From Bacteroidota bacterium (GTDB taxonomy: Bacteria > Bacteroidota > Bacteroidia > JACCXN01): a stretch of 64,000 nucleotides of DNA. Below the pieces are notes generated by a model. That model was not told the DNA's origin, did no database searches, and saw only the letters and a list, made by a program, of their open reading frames with translations. A program made the translations under genes and the position numbers. The stretch is taken from assembly GCA_013696965.1 (NCBI GenBank), contig JACCXN010000009.1, positions 132,751 through 196,750 of the forward strand, read 5' to 3'. Numbering within the stretch: the first letter of the stretch is position 1; each line of letters opens with the position of its first letter. Below, piece after piece: positions 26,743 through 35,244 of the stretch.

Positions 26743-28128
26743 ATGCTTCAACCCATTTACAAATATATTCCCTGGATAATTTCTGCATGGATAATCGTTA
26801 TGCTGGCCTCATTAAAATTTGGTTGGCTTGATCCCTTTTTTTGGGCTGCACAAAATGCAAAGGTGCAAGGAATCGATTATTTTGCCTTACCCAAGTCATA
26901 CCTCAATCTGTTAGAAGGCAGAAGCGCATTTAATACCTGGGCAGGGAAAAGTTATGGACCTTATGCAACCTGGTATATAGGCCACCCTGCTTTTAGCGTT
27001 TTTATAATGTCTTGGTTTTCTTTTCTTTCACCCTGGAACAGTTATGCAGCATTCGTTGTTTTTTCCCTTATGGTAATGCTTTATTGCGGATACCTCTTTT
27101 CTAAACATGCTATAAAAATTGAGCAGAAAAGCATTTACTACATGCTTTTATTGGTTTCGTTTCCTGTTTATTGGATGCTTTATGTTGGAAATATGCACGC
27201 CCCATTGGTGCTTGCTACAACACTTTTATTATTGGCTGTATATGAAATAACCTATGCTAAAAACATGATTGAGGAAAAAGCCGCGGGAATAAAATTATTG
27301 GCGGGCTTACTTATCTCTTTTTTTTCAAAACCCATTGTCATTTTGTTGATGCCAGCACTATTGGTGGTTAAAGAAACACGAAAGAATGCTTTTATCGCAT
27401 TAATCCTATACATTATTGTTTCATTAGTTTTTATTCTAGTACCAATGTTAAATCCTGAAGGTGTTGGATTAAACCGTCTTTTAAATGTGGTTTTTGATTT
27501 TAATTACATTAAAGAAACCATGAATATTTACAAAAACAAATTTGTTTTAACAGAGTATATGAAAGACAATGGAATTCATTGGATGAATCTTATTGCCCAA
27601 TCAGAACATAGATTAAATCATATTGAAGTTTTTTCACTTCCTGTTTTTATCGATACTTTATTAGACAAACAATTATCCTCCTCCTTTTATAAAATTCCTT
27701 TGTATACATCTTTGTTATTTTCACTGGCATTGGCTTTTATACAAGAAAGAAAAACGCGTTTAAATGTTCTATTATTGATTGTAATGGGAGTTTCCTTGAG
27801 TTTTTTTTTGAGTTACAATACAGTTTGGGAATATCAGTTTGCAACGGTGTTGCCTGTTATTGCAATGTTATATTTGCTTAAGGAGAAGCAATTGTTTTCT
27901 AAAGAATTAATAAAAATAATGCTGGCAACAGGAGTGTTTTTTTACCTGCCAAGTTTTTATTTTTTGATCGATAAATCAACTATTGATTCTTCTTCATTAT
28001 CTCTAATCCGTGTAAGCCGGGTTTTACCCGCTTTAATTCTTTTTATGCTTATTTTTTATAAAACTGCCCAGCTTATTTTCACATCTGTGTATTCAAAAGT
28101 GTTAAATCAGAAAAGCCAAGCAGATTAG
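26743..28128 (+). CDS. Polytopic membrane protein, probable GT-C (GT87/DUF2029-like) glycosyltransferase
   Basis: A 461-residue protein with about ten membrane segments. Features consistent with polyprenyl-phosphate-sugar-dependent GT87 mannosyltransferases are the periplasmic loop after the first helix (FWAAQNAKVQGIDYFALPKS, YATWYIGHPAFSVFIMSW) and a later YVGNMHAPLVLATTLLLLAV, resembling the family's GN/GQ helix motif. The identification rests on topology and weak motif similarity. The gene lies 235 bp after the TMTC-like gene in the same direction and converges on a small TPR gene, from which it is separated by 3 bp. Confidence 0.55.
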   Translation: MLQPIYKYIPWIISAWIIVMLASLKFGWLDPFFWAAQNAKVQGIDYFALPKSYLNLLEGRSAFNTWAGKSYGPYATWYIGHPAFSVFIMSWFSFLSPWNSYAAFVVFSLMVMLYCGYLFSKHAIKIEQKSIYYMLLLVSFPVYWMLYVGNMHAPLVLATTLLLLAVYEITYAKNMIEEKAAGIKLLAGLLISFFSKPIVILLMPALLVVKETRKNAFIALILYIIVSLVFILVPMLNPEGVGLNRLLNVVFDFNYIKETMNIYKNKFVLTEYMKDNGIHWMNLIAQSEHRLNHIEVFSLPVFIDTLLDKQLSSSFYKIPLYTSLLFSLALAFIQERKTRLNVLLLIVMGVSLSFFLSYNTVWEYQFATVLPVIAMLYLLKEKQLFSKELIKIMLATGVFFYLPSFYFLIDKSTIDSSSLSLIRVSRVLPALILFMLIFYKTAQLIFTSVYSKVLNQKSQAD

Positions 28129-28131
28129 CCA

Positions 28132-28590
28132 TTATTTTCCTATGGTTGATTCCAACTTCTTTTTTTCGTCTTTTGCCCAAGCCAGGTTGTTCTTGCCAAG
28201 TTGAAAATCAGGAGAGAGTTCAATAGCCTTAGTTCCCGCTTCAATACCTTTATCATATTGCTTAAGTAGTGTATAAGCTACGCAAAGATTGTTATATGCA
28301 ATATGGCTCTTTGGATCCATTTCAATAACCTTCTGAAGATGCATGATACTTTTTTCAGGCATGTTATTGTTAATATAGGCCACCGACAAGTCAATAAGGT
28401 TGCCCGATGTTGGATTGGAACTGGCAATTGTTTCCATTTCTTCAAGAGTAGGAGCCTTTTTTTGTATTGTTTGCTTTTCAACAACCTCCACTGGTTTTGG
28501 AGCCTTGCCTGATTCATAAACAATATACAATAATGGAAATATTATTAGGCCTCCTATTACTAAATACATGGAAATGTTGGTTGTTTTCAT
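28132..28590 (-). CDS. Small membrane-anchored TPR protein
   Basis: A 152-residue protein with one N-terminal membrane segment (MYLVIGGLIIFPLLYIVY) and then a short proline/lysine-rich linker followed by about two to three TPR units (NLIDLSVAYINNNMPEKSIM, AYNNLCVAYTLLKQYDKGIE, GKNNLAWAKDEKK). It is probably a periplasmic scaffold. The TPR units resemble those at the C-terminus of the nearby TMTC-like protein, suggesting shared origin or partners, but this is inference. It converges on the GT87-like gene. Confidence 0.75.
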   Translation of the reverse strand: MKTTNISMYLVIGGLIIFPLLYIVYESGKAPKPVEVVEKQTIQKKAPTLEEMETIASSNPTSGNLIDLSVAYINNNMPEKSIMHLQKVIEMDPKSHIAYNNLCVAYTLLKQYDKGIEAGTKAIELSPDFQLGKNNLAWAKDEKKKLESTIGK

Positions 28591-28747
28591 CTTAATTTAA
28601 TTTTAAACTTTTTTTATGCAATATTAAATATTTCCTGCACTCAATCAAAAACCATGTCTCTCATTTGATTTTACATTTCAGGTAGAATAAAACAAATTTT
28701 AATTTCAACAAATTGTAAAAAAAGAGCATTTAGAAAAAAAAATATGC

Positions 28748-29110
28748 TTAATCTATCTGATGGTTTTCTTTGTAATTACTTTTTAATTCTTCCTTGATCA
28801 AGGCTATTTCCTGGGCCAAAGTTTTGTTTTGTTGTTGCAACTTAGAACCAACTACAGACAAATGAAGCAGGTAAATAAGTATGGCAAAAATGGCTCCTGT
28901 AAATACCAGGTTTGGAGGAGCATATATGCCGAACATTTCCGCTACCACATCAAGGCCTGATCTCCAAAAAGAAAATACAACAAGAATGATTGTACTAATT
29001 ATCCATACAATGGCATATTCCTCTCTTAGTTTACCTTTTACAATAAGTCTTCCTATATATAAAAGAAAAGCAATGCTTACAACAATAGCAATAATCTGAA
29101 TTTTTTCCAT
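28748..29110 (-). CDS. DUF2304 domain-containing small membrane protein
   Basis: A 120-residue protein with three membrane segments (QIIAIVVSIAFLLYIGRLIV; YAIVWIISTIILVVFSFW; LVFTGAIFAILIYLLHLSVV) and a charged coiled-coil tail. The central EEYAIVWI is the DUF2304 hallmark. The family occurs next to Dpm1-like glycosyltransferases, as here (8 bp downstream of the GT2 gene), and is thought to assist lipid-linked sugar synthesis or transfer; its exact role is not established. Confidence 0.85.
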   Translation of the reverse strand: MEKIQIIAIVVSIAFLLYIGRLIVKGKLREEYAIVWIISTIILVVFSFWRSGLDVVAEMFGIYAPPNLVFTGAIFAILIYLLHLSVVGSKLQQQNKTLAQEIALIKEELKSNYKENHQID

Positions 29111-29118
29111 AACTATAA

Positions 29119-29853
29119 TTACCTTTTAAAACGGATATAAGTAAAAAGAATAGCCAAACTGACTTTAAACATGTAATAAATAGAAGACACTGCATTTATT
29201 GAAGAAACTCCACCCTGCCGCGCTTTCATTACTACTGCAACCTCATGAATTTTTAATTTATGAATGGAATACAAAATTATAGCTTCAGGTTCTGGATATT
29301 CATCTGGATAATATTCAACTGCAACTTGCATTGCTTTTTTATTTATCAACCTGAATCCTGAAGTGCTGTCACTTATTGATTTTCCTACAATAATTTTATT
29401 TATGTACTTAAAATAATTAATTCCTATCCTTCTGGCAAAACTCGATTGAAATCCTTTTTTATCAATAAATCTGGAACCAATTACAACATCAGCACTATCA
29501 TTTTGTAAAGCAGAGATAAGTTTAGGAATTTCCTGAGCTGGGTGTTGCCCATCTCCGTCCACTTGCATTACATAATCAAAACCATTTTGCCAGGCCCATT
29601 TTATTCCTGTTTGTACAGCTCCGCCAATTCCCAGGTTAACCGGCAAATTCAACGCTATGCAATTGCAATTGTTAATTATTTCTTTTGTTTTGTCTATTGA
29701 ACAATCATTCACCACCACTATTACTGCATGCAATGCAACTTGGCCTAGAGCTAAATGAATATCATTAATAACTGCTGCTATTGATTTTTCCTCATTAAAA
29801 GCAGGTATAACAATTGCTAGTTTTTCCAAAGGTGATGTTTCCACATTAATCAA
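29119..29853 (-). CDS. GT2-family glycosyltransferase (dolichol-phosphate mannosyltransferase-like)
   Basis: A 244-residue cytoplasmic GT-A enzyme with AIVIPAFNEEKSIAAVINDI at the N-terminus, VVVNDCSIDKTKEI, the metal-binding DxD in MQVDGDGQHPAQEIPKL, GSRFIDKKG, and the Dpm1-like SDSTSGFRLINKKA. It likely makes a polyprenyl-phosphate-linked sugar used by membrane GT-C enzymes such as the two encoded nearby. The start is TTG 29853, overlapping the kdsD stop as TTGA; a GTG three codons later is the alternative. The DUF2304 gene follows by 8 bp. Confidence 0.9.
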   Translation of the reverse strand: MINVETSPLEKLAIVIPAFNEEKSIAAVINDIHLALGQVALHAVIVVVNDCSIDKTKEIINNCNCIALNLPVNLGIGGAVQTGIKWAWQNGFDYVMQVDGDGQHPAQEIPKLISALQNDSADVVIGSRFIDKKGFQSSFARRIGINYFKYINKIIVGKSISDSTSGFRLINKKAMQVAVEYYPDEYPEPEAIILYSIHKLKIHEVAVVMKARQGGVSSINAVSSIYYMFKVSLAILFTYIRFKR

Positions 29854-30815
29854 ATTATGCCTTCCCTTAGTAAATCATGAAAATGAATAAAACCACAATA
29901 TTTACCCTTATCGGTAACTATTAATTGTGTAATATTTTGGCTTTGGAATAAAGCAAGTGCATGTACAGCCAATTCTTCTGCCTCAATTGATTTAGGCCCT
30001 ACCGACATAATATCCCTGGCTTTAAGCACAGAAATATCAGTATCTTTCTGTAGCATCCTTCTTAAGTCTCCATCTGTAATTATTCCTTTCAACAATTCAT
30101 TTTCAACTACCGCTGTGGCACCTAATCTTTTTGAAGATATCTCTAGTATAACATCTTTCAATGAGGAGTCCATTTTAACCAGAGGCTTCTCATTTCCTTT
30201 GCATAAATCATATACTGTCATATATAGACGCTTTCCCAAAGACCCGCCTGGATGGTATTTTGCAAAATCAGCAGAACTGAACCCTTTCAAATCCAATAAA
30301 CAAACAGCAAGGGCATCGCCAAGGGCAAGTTGTGCAGTTGTACTGGATGTAGGAGCGAGGTTATTGGGGCATGCTTCTTTATCAACTGTTGCATTTAACA
30401 CAAAGTCGGCCTCATTTGCCAGATAGGAAGAAATATTACCTACCAATGCTACCAATTTATTTCCGTTTTTTTTAACCAAAGGCACAAGCACCTTAATTTC
30501 TGGTGTACTCCCACTTTTAGAAAGACAAAGAACGATGTCATCAGTTTGCACAATACCAAGATCACCGTGAATTGCATCAGCAGCATGCATAAAGATAGAA
30601 GGAGTGCCGGTGGAATTTAAGGTGGCCACTATTTTACTGGCAATAATAGCGCTTTTTCCAACTCCTGTTACAATTAATCTTCCTTTTGAATTATGTATAA
30701 ATTTAACGCATTCAGCGAAATCAACATTTACGAAATCTGCAATTTTTCTTACTGCCTCGGCTTCTGTTTTTAAGGTTGTTGCAGCGATTTTAATTATTTC
30801 ATCGTTTGTTTTCAA
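29850..30815 (-). CDS. kdsD: Arabinose-5-phosphate isomerase, KpsF/GutQ family
   Basis: KdsD interconverts ribulose 5-phosphate and arabinose 5-phosphate, the first step toward Kdo for lipopolysaccharide. The 321 residues hold a SIS domain (GRLIVTGVGKSAIIASKIVA, FMHAADAIHGDLG, LCLSKSGSTPEIK) and two C-terminal CBS domains (RLGATAVVENELLKGIITDG; SIEAEELAVHALALFQSQNI). The N-terminus MKTNDEIIKIAATTL fits the family only if translation starts at TTG 30815, since no in-frame ATG exists upstream before a stop. A perfect -7 box lies 76 nt upstream in the gap shared with divergent recQ. Confidence 0.93.
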   Translation of the reverse strand: MKTNDEIIKIAATTLKTEAEAVRKIADFVNVDFAECVKFIHNSKGRLIVTGVGKSAIIASKIVATLNSTGTPSIFMHAADAIHGDLGIVQTDDIVLCLSKSGSTPEIKVLVPLVKKNGNKLVALVGNISSYLANEADFVLNATVDKEACPNNLAPTSSTTAQLALGDALAVCLLDLKGFSSADFAKYHPGGSLGKRLYMTVYDLCKGNEKPLVKMDSSLKDVILEISSKRLGATAVVENELLKGIITDGDLRRMLQKDTDISVLKARDIMSVGPKSIEAEELAVHALALFQSQNITQLIVTDKGKYCGFIHFHDLLREGII

Positions 30816-30890
30816 ATCTTCATATAATTTTTTATAAAAACTATTTAAAATAAATGATATTATATCACTAAATATTTTATATTTACGTTA

Positions 30891-30898
30891 CAAACTTA
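30891..30898 (-). promoter_or_regulatory. Candidate -7 box for kdsD and the glycosyltransferase genes
   Basis: The minus strand reads TAAGTTTG, a perfect TAnnTTTG match, in the 124-bp divergent gap between kdsD and recQ. It would give a leader of about 70 nt before the kdsD TTG. No TTTG element was seen at the usual distance. Confidence 0.35.
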
Positions 30899-30939
30899 AA
30901 CTAAAAAGATTAATCAGTTAATTAATAATAAATATTAAA

Positions 30940-33138
30940 ATGTTGTCAGTTGAAATTTCATTGCCAGGAGCTTTAAAAAAGTTTTTTGGATTTACTAAAT
31001 TTAAAGGCCATCAGGAAGCAATCATTCAAAATGTGCTGAATGGAAAACATACCTTTGTAATAATGCCAACTGGAGGCGGTAAATCCTTGTGCTATCAATT
31101 ACCTGCTCTTATAAGTGATGGAACGGCAATTATTATTTCTCCACTAATTGCGCTGATGAAAAACCAGGTGGATTCCATTCGGAGTTTTGGCACTGATGAT
31201 GGAATTGCACATTTCATGAATTCATCTTTAAATAAAACAGAAATTACACAGGTAAAACAAGATGTGATTTCTGGTAAAACAAAATTACTTTATGTTGCCC
31301 CTGAATCTCTGACTAAACAAGAAAACATTGATTTTTTAACTGACATTAAAATTTCATTTTTTGCCATTGATGAGGCCCACTGTATTTCTGAATGGGGTCA
31401 TGACTTTCGTCCTGAGTACAGAAGATTGAAGACAATTATTGAAGCCATAGGCAAGGTTCCCATTATAGCCCTTACTGCAACCGCCACACCCAAGGTTCAG
31501 CAAGACATACAAAAAAATCTGGGAATGAGCGATGCTACTGCTTTTCACTCCTCTTTTAACAGGCCAAATTTAAATTATGAAATAAGATCCAAGAATGATG
31601 TAAATCGTGATATTATAAAGTATATACGCCAGCATCAAGGAAAATCGGGTATTATTTATTGCCTTAGCAGGAAGAAAGTTGAAGAACTGGCCCAAACACT
31701 TATAGTGAATGGAATTAAGGCTTTGCCTTATCATGCAGGTCTTGAAGCGGGCGTAAGAGCAAAAACACAGGATAAGTTCCTTATGGAAGATATTGATGTG
31801 ATTGTAGCTACAATTGCATTCGGAATGGGTATTGATAAACCCGATGTTAGATTTGTAATACATCATGACATGCCAAAGAGCCTTGAAGGATATTACCAGG
31901 AAACAGGCAGGGCAGGAAGAGATGGTGGCGAGGGAAACTGTATAGCTTTTTACAGTTATAAGGATATTGAGAAGCTTGAAAAGTTTTTACAGGGAAAACC
32001 CGTTGCCGAGCAAGAAATAGGAAGGCAACTTATTCAGGAAACTATTTCTTATGCCGAAACATCAATGTGCAGGAGAAAATCATTGCTTCATTACTTCGGG
32101 GAGGAGTATGATGAGAATAATTGTGATAATAAATGTGATAATTGTGCAAATCCAAAACCAAAATTTGATGCACAACAAGAAATTTCATTATTATTGCAAA
32201 CAATTTTAGCAGTAAAAGAGAAGTTTAAAGGTAATCATATAATTTCTGTGTTATTAGGAATTGACAATGCAACGGTTAAATCATACAAACATGACAAGTT
32301 GGATGTTTTTGGTGAGGGTGATGAGAATGATGAAAAAATTTGGAATGCAGTAATAAGACAAGCCCTTGTTATTGATTTAATTTCAAAGGATATTGAAAAT
32401 TATGGCTTATTAAAAGTTAGTAAAAAAGGACACGAATTTATAAAAAATCCATATCAGGTAATGGTAACCAAAGATCACAATTACGAAAATTCAAACGAAG
32501 AAGAAGGTCCAAGCCCTTCTAGTCAAGGAGGCGGTTCTGGAACGGCAGACGAAACATTGTTCTCGCTGTTAAAAGATTTAAGAAAAAAAATAGCCAAACA
32601 ACAAAATCTTCCACCATTTGTTATTTTTCAGGACACATCTCTTGAAGATATGGCCACCCATTATCCAATAACAATGGATGAGCTTAAACAAATAACCGGG
32701 GTAGGTGCAGGAAAAGCCCTTAAATTCGGAAAGCCTATTATTGATCTCATTTCTAAACATGTTGAAGAAAATGACATTGAAAGGCCTCAGGATATGGTTG
32801 TTAAATCTGTTGTAAACAAATCAGGTTTAAAAGTATACATTATTCAAAGTATTGACAGGAAAGTTCCTCTTGATTCAATTGCTGAAGCAAAAGGACTTGA
32901 GTTTACAGATCTTTTAAATGAAATTGAAAGTATTGTTGCATCAGGCACAAAAGTTAACATCCATTATTTTATAAATGATGTGATTGATGAAGAAAAACAA
33001 GATGAAATTTTTGAATATTTCCGGTCTGCAACCTCAGATTCTATAGAGAAGGCCCTTGTTGAATTAGGAGAAAACGATTTCTCAGAAGAGGAAATACGTT
33101 TGATGAGAGTAAAGTTCATGTCTGAAATGGGGAATTAA
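30940..33138 (+). CDS. recQ: ATP-dependent DNA helicase RecQ
   Basis: RecQ is a 3'-5' DNA helicase in recombination and repair. The 732-residue protein has helicase motif I (MPTGGGKSLCYQLPAL), II (FAIDEAHCISEWGHDFRPEY), III (ALTATATPKVQ), V (VIVATIAFGMGIDKPDVRFV) and VI (YYQETGRAGRDG), then the zinc-binding Cys cluster (MCRRKSLLHYFGEEY with NNCDNKCDNC), the winged-helix region, and an HRDC domain near residues 540-610 (LFSLLKDLRKKIAKQQNLPP). A further helical region of about 110 residues follows HRDC, as in other Bacteroidota RecQ proteins. A strong terminator follows. Confidence 0.96.
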   Translation: MLSVEISLPGALKKFFGFTKFKGHQEAIIQNVLNGKHTFVIMPTGGGKSLCYQLPALISDGTAIIISPLIALMKNQVDSIRSFGTDDGIAHFMNSSLNKTEITQVKQDVISGKTKLLYVAPESLTKQENIDFLTDIKISFFAIDEAHCISEWGHDFRPEYRRLKTIIEAIGKVPIIALTATATPKVQQDIQKNLGMSDATAFHSSFNRPNLNYEIRSKNDVNRDIIKYIRQHQGKSGIIYCLSRKKVEELAQTLIVNGIKALPYHAGLEAGVRAKTQDKFLMEDIDVIVATIAFGMGIDKPDVRFVIHHDMPKSLEGYYQETGRAGRDGGEGNCIAFYSYKDIEKLEKFLQGKPVAEQEIGRQLIQETISYAETSMCRRKSLLHYFGEEYDENNCDNKCDNCANPKPKFDAQQEISLLLQTILAVKEKFKGNHIISVLLGIDNATVKSYKHDKLDVFGEGDENDEKIWNAVIRQALVIDLISKDIENYGLLKVSKKGHEFIKNPYQVMVTKDHNYENSNEEEGPSPSSQGGGSGTADETLFSLLKDLRKKIAKQQNLPPFVIFQDTSLEDMATHYPITMDELKQITGVGAGKALKFGKPIIDLISKHVEENDIERPQDMVVKSVVNKSGLKVYIIQSIDRKVPLDSIAEAKGLEFTDLLNEIESIVASGTKVNIHYFINDVIDEEKQDEIFEYFRSATSDSIEKALVELGENDFSEEEIRLMRVKFMSEMGN

Positions 33139-33162
33139 AAAATTTGTTACTAAATAATAATA

Positions 33163-33194
33163 AAAGGCCGGACCAGAATTGCCGGTCTTTTTTT
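33163..33194 (+). terminator. Rho-independent terminator after recQ
   Basis: AAAGGCCGG at 33163-33171 pairs with CCGGTCTTT at 33182-33190 (nine base pairs including one G-T), and a run of seven T follows from 33188. It lies 25 bp after the recQ stop. Confidence 0.85.
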
Positions 33195-33259
33195 ATTTGA
33201 TTTAATTGAAAATTTTCACCCAAGGAGCAAAAAAAAATACGAAGGCTAAAGCTTAGGGT

Positions 33260-33341
33260 TTTGATTTTTCAAATCAAAGTGCGCAAAGAACCAAACAGCA
33301 AAGTCTATAGAAATAAGGAGGTTTTTGATTTATTAATCAAA
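33260..33341. repeat. Two similar short dyads in the recQ/abgT convergent gap
   Basis: TTTGATTT-3 nt-AAATCAAA at 33260-33278 and TTTGATT-4 nt-AATCAAA at 33324/33325-33341 are near-identical dyads 46 bp apart, each preceded by GGTTT or GTTTT. They lie downstream of both convergent genes, so they are more likely RNA 3'-end structures or scattered repeats than operators. Confidence 0.4.
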
Positions 33342-33435
33342 CAGGAAAATCACTATTTAAAAGCACTATTTTTAAAATGATAAGGAATAGTATGATTTTT
33401 AAATTCTATTAAAAAAGAAAGCGCTTAAAGGGCAA

Positions 33436-34977
33436 TCAAGGATAGCTGTATGTAGACTGTAATCCTAATGGAATACCAAGTTTCCAAAAGATAAGTAAAA
33501 AAGCGGTCCAGGAAAGCAGAAAAACAATTGAATAAGGAATCATCATTGCCACCAGGGTTCCAATGCCTGTTTTTTTAACATAGCGCTGGCAAAAGATAAC
33601 AACAAGGGGGAAGTAAGGCATAAGAGGTGTAACAATGTTGGAGGCCGAATCACCAACTCTGTAGGCCGCTTGAGTAAGGTCTGGGGAAATATTAAGCTGC
33701 ATGAGCATAGGAACCATTACAGGGCTTATAAGAGCCCATTTTGCAGAAGCAGAACCAACCAGAAGATTAACTGCCGCTGTTAAAAACACTATTCCTACAA
33801 TAGTTACTTCAGCAGGAAAAGCCATAGATTGTAGAAATGAGGCTCCCTTGAGTGCAAGTAAAGCTCCAATATTAGATTTACTAAAGGCGTCAATAAATAA
33901 GGCACAGAAAAAAGCCATAACTATGTAATAACTCATTCCACTCATTGCTTTACTCATACTCTGAATAACATCTCCTGATTTTTTATAGATACCAGCCAGA
34001 AAACCATAAATAACACCTGGAAGCAAAAAAACAATAAAAATAATTGGCACAATGGATCTCATCAAAGGAGCAGCAAAGGATGCAACCTGCCCATCAGGAG
34101 AGCGCATAGCAGAATCATTTGGCCACACCCAAAAGAAAAGAATCAGTAATCCTATAAGCATTGTCCAAGTAGCAACCCAAAAGGCTTTTTTTTCTTTTGA
34201 AGATAATTCATTCATTTGTGGTTCATCATCAATGGAATCGTCAACGGGAGAATTTTTTAATAATCTTGGTTCTACAACCTTATCGGTTAAATACCATCCT
34301 AATCCAACTATGAGAATACAGGATAAGCCAGTGAAAAACCAGTTGTTAAGTGGGTTTAATTCTATAACAGGATCAATAATTCTTGCGGCTGATTGAGTAA
34401 AACCTTGAAGTAAAGGATCAATACCAGAGGGGATAAAATTTGCACTAAAACCACCGGAAACACCAGCAAAAGCAGCTGCTATTCCAGCAAGAGGATGACG
34501 ACCTGCAGCATAAAAAATAACACCTCCAAGGGGTATAACCAATACATAGCCTGCATCAGTTGCAGTGTGGCTGATTATAGCAACCAAAATAAGCATAGGG
34601 GTTAATAATTTTTTTGGTGTAACTCCTAACATTGATTTTAAACCAGCGTTAATAAAACCCGAATGTTCAGCAACTCCCACTCCAAGCATTGCAACAAGAA
34701 CAATACCCAGAGGTGCAAAACCTGTAAAAGTACCAACCATATTAGCAAGGAAATTTGCAAGTGAGGGACCAGTAAGAAGATTGATTATGCGTACTGACAC
34801 TCCCGTTCTTGGATCTATCTCACTAAAGGCAATTGGAGCCATAATAGCCGAAAGAAACCAAACCAAAAGCATTAGGATTAAAAACAGAATTGCCGGGTCT
34901 GGAAGCTTGTTTCCCGCTTTTTCAATAATATCTAGAAAACGGGCTATTGCCCCTTTTGATTTGGTAGCTGTATTCAT
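33436..34977 (-). CDS. abgT: AbgT-family transporter (p-aminobenzoyl-glutamate transporter type)
   Basis: A 513-residue inner-membrane transporter with about ten to eleven membrane helices. Family hallmarks are the N-terminal RFLDIIEKAGNKLPDPAILF, VGVAEHSGF, the re-entrant-loop region AGVSGGFSANFIPSGIDPLL, and the C-terminal GSASAKWALISPVMVPML with DSASNIVTPLMPYFPL. E. coli AbgT imports p-aminobenzoyl-glutamate; other members export sulfonamides. An M20 amidohydrolase gene 267 bp upstream in the same direction favours import of an amide-linked substrate that is then hydrolysed, by analogy with abgABT, but the substrate is not proven. Confidence 0.92.
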   Translation of the reverse strand: MNTATKSKGAIARFLDIIEKAGNKLPDPAILFLILMLLVWFLSAIMAPIAFSEIDPRTGVSVRIINLLTGPSLANFLANMVGTFTGFAPLGIVLVAMLGVGVAEHSGFINAGLKSMLGVTPKKLLTPMLILVAIISHTATDAGYVLVIPLGGVIFYAAGRHPLAGIAAAFAGVSGGFSANFIPSGIDPLLQGFTQSAARIIDPVIELNPLNNWFFTGLSCILIVGLGWYLTDKVVEPRLLKNSPVDDSIDDEPQMNELSSKEKKAFWVATWTMLIGLLILFFWVWPNDSAMRSPDGQVASFAAPLMRSIVPIIFIVFLLPGVIYGFLAGIYKKSGDVIQSMSKAMSGMSYYIVMAFFCALFIDAFSKSNIGALLALKGASFLQSMAFPAEVTIVGIVFLTAAVNLLVGSASAKWALISPVMVPMLMQLNISPDLTQAAYRVGDSASNIVTPLMPYFPLVVIFCQRYVKKTGIGTLVAMMIPYSIVFLLSWTAFLLIFWKLGIPLGLQSTYSYP

Positions 34978-35244
34978 CTTTTATTGAAATTATAAAAACG
35001 AATTTATAAAAAGATTATGAATTTGATTTAAAAAAACCCGGAAAATGCAGCAACTAAAACTTATTGCATTTTGAAACGCAAATTTTAAACCGCCAAAACT
35101 AAAATTGAAACATTCAATGGTTTTCGTGCTCTATTAAAAACAACCTTAAAACCAGTATTGTTTTATTTTCACCAGAAGGATCTGTATATTTTATCTCTTC
35201 AAAATAAACAACTAAACCATTTTAAAGCATTCAAATGCTTTTTA

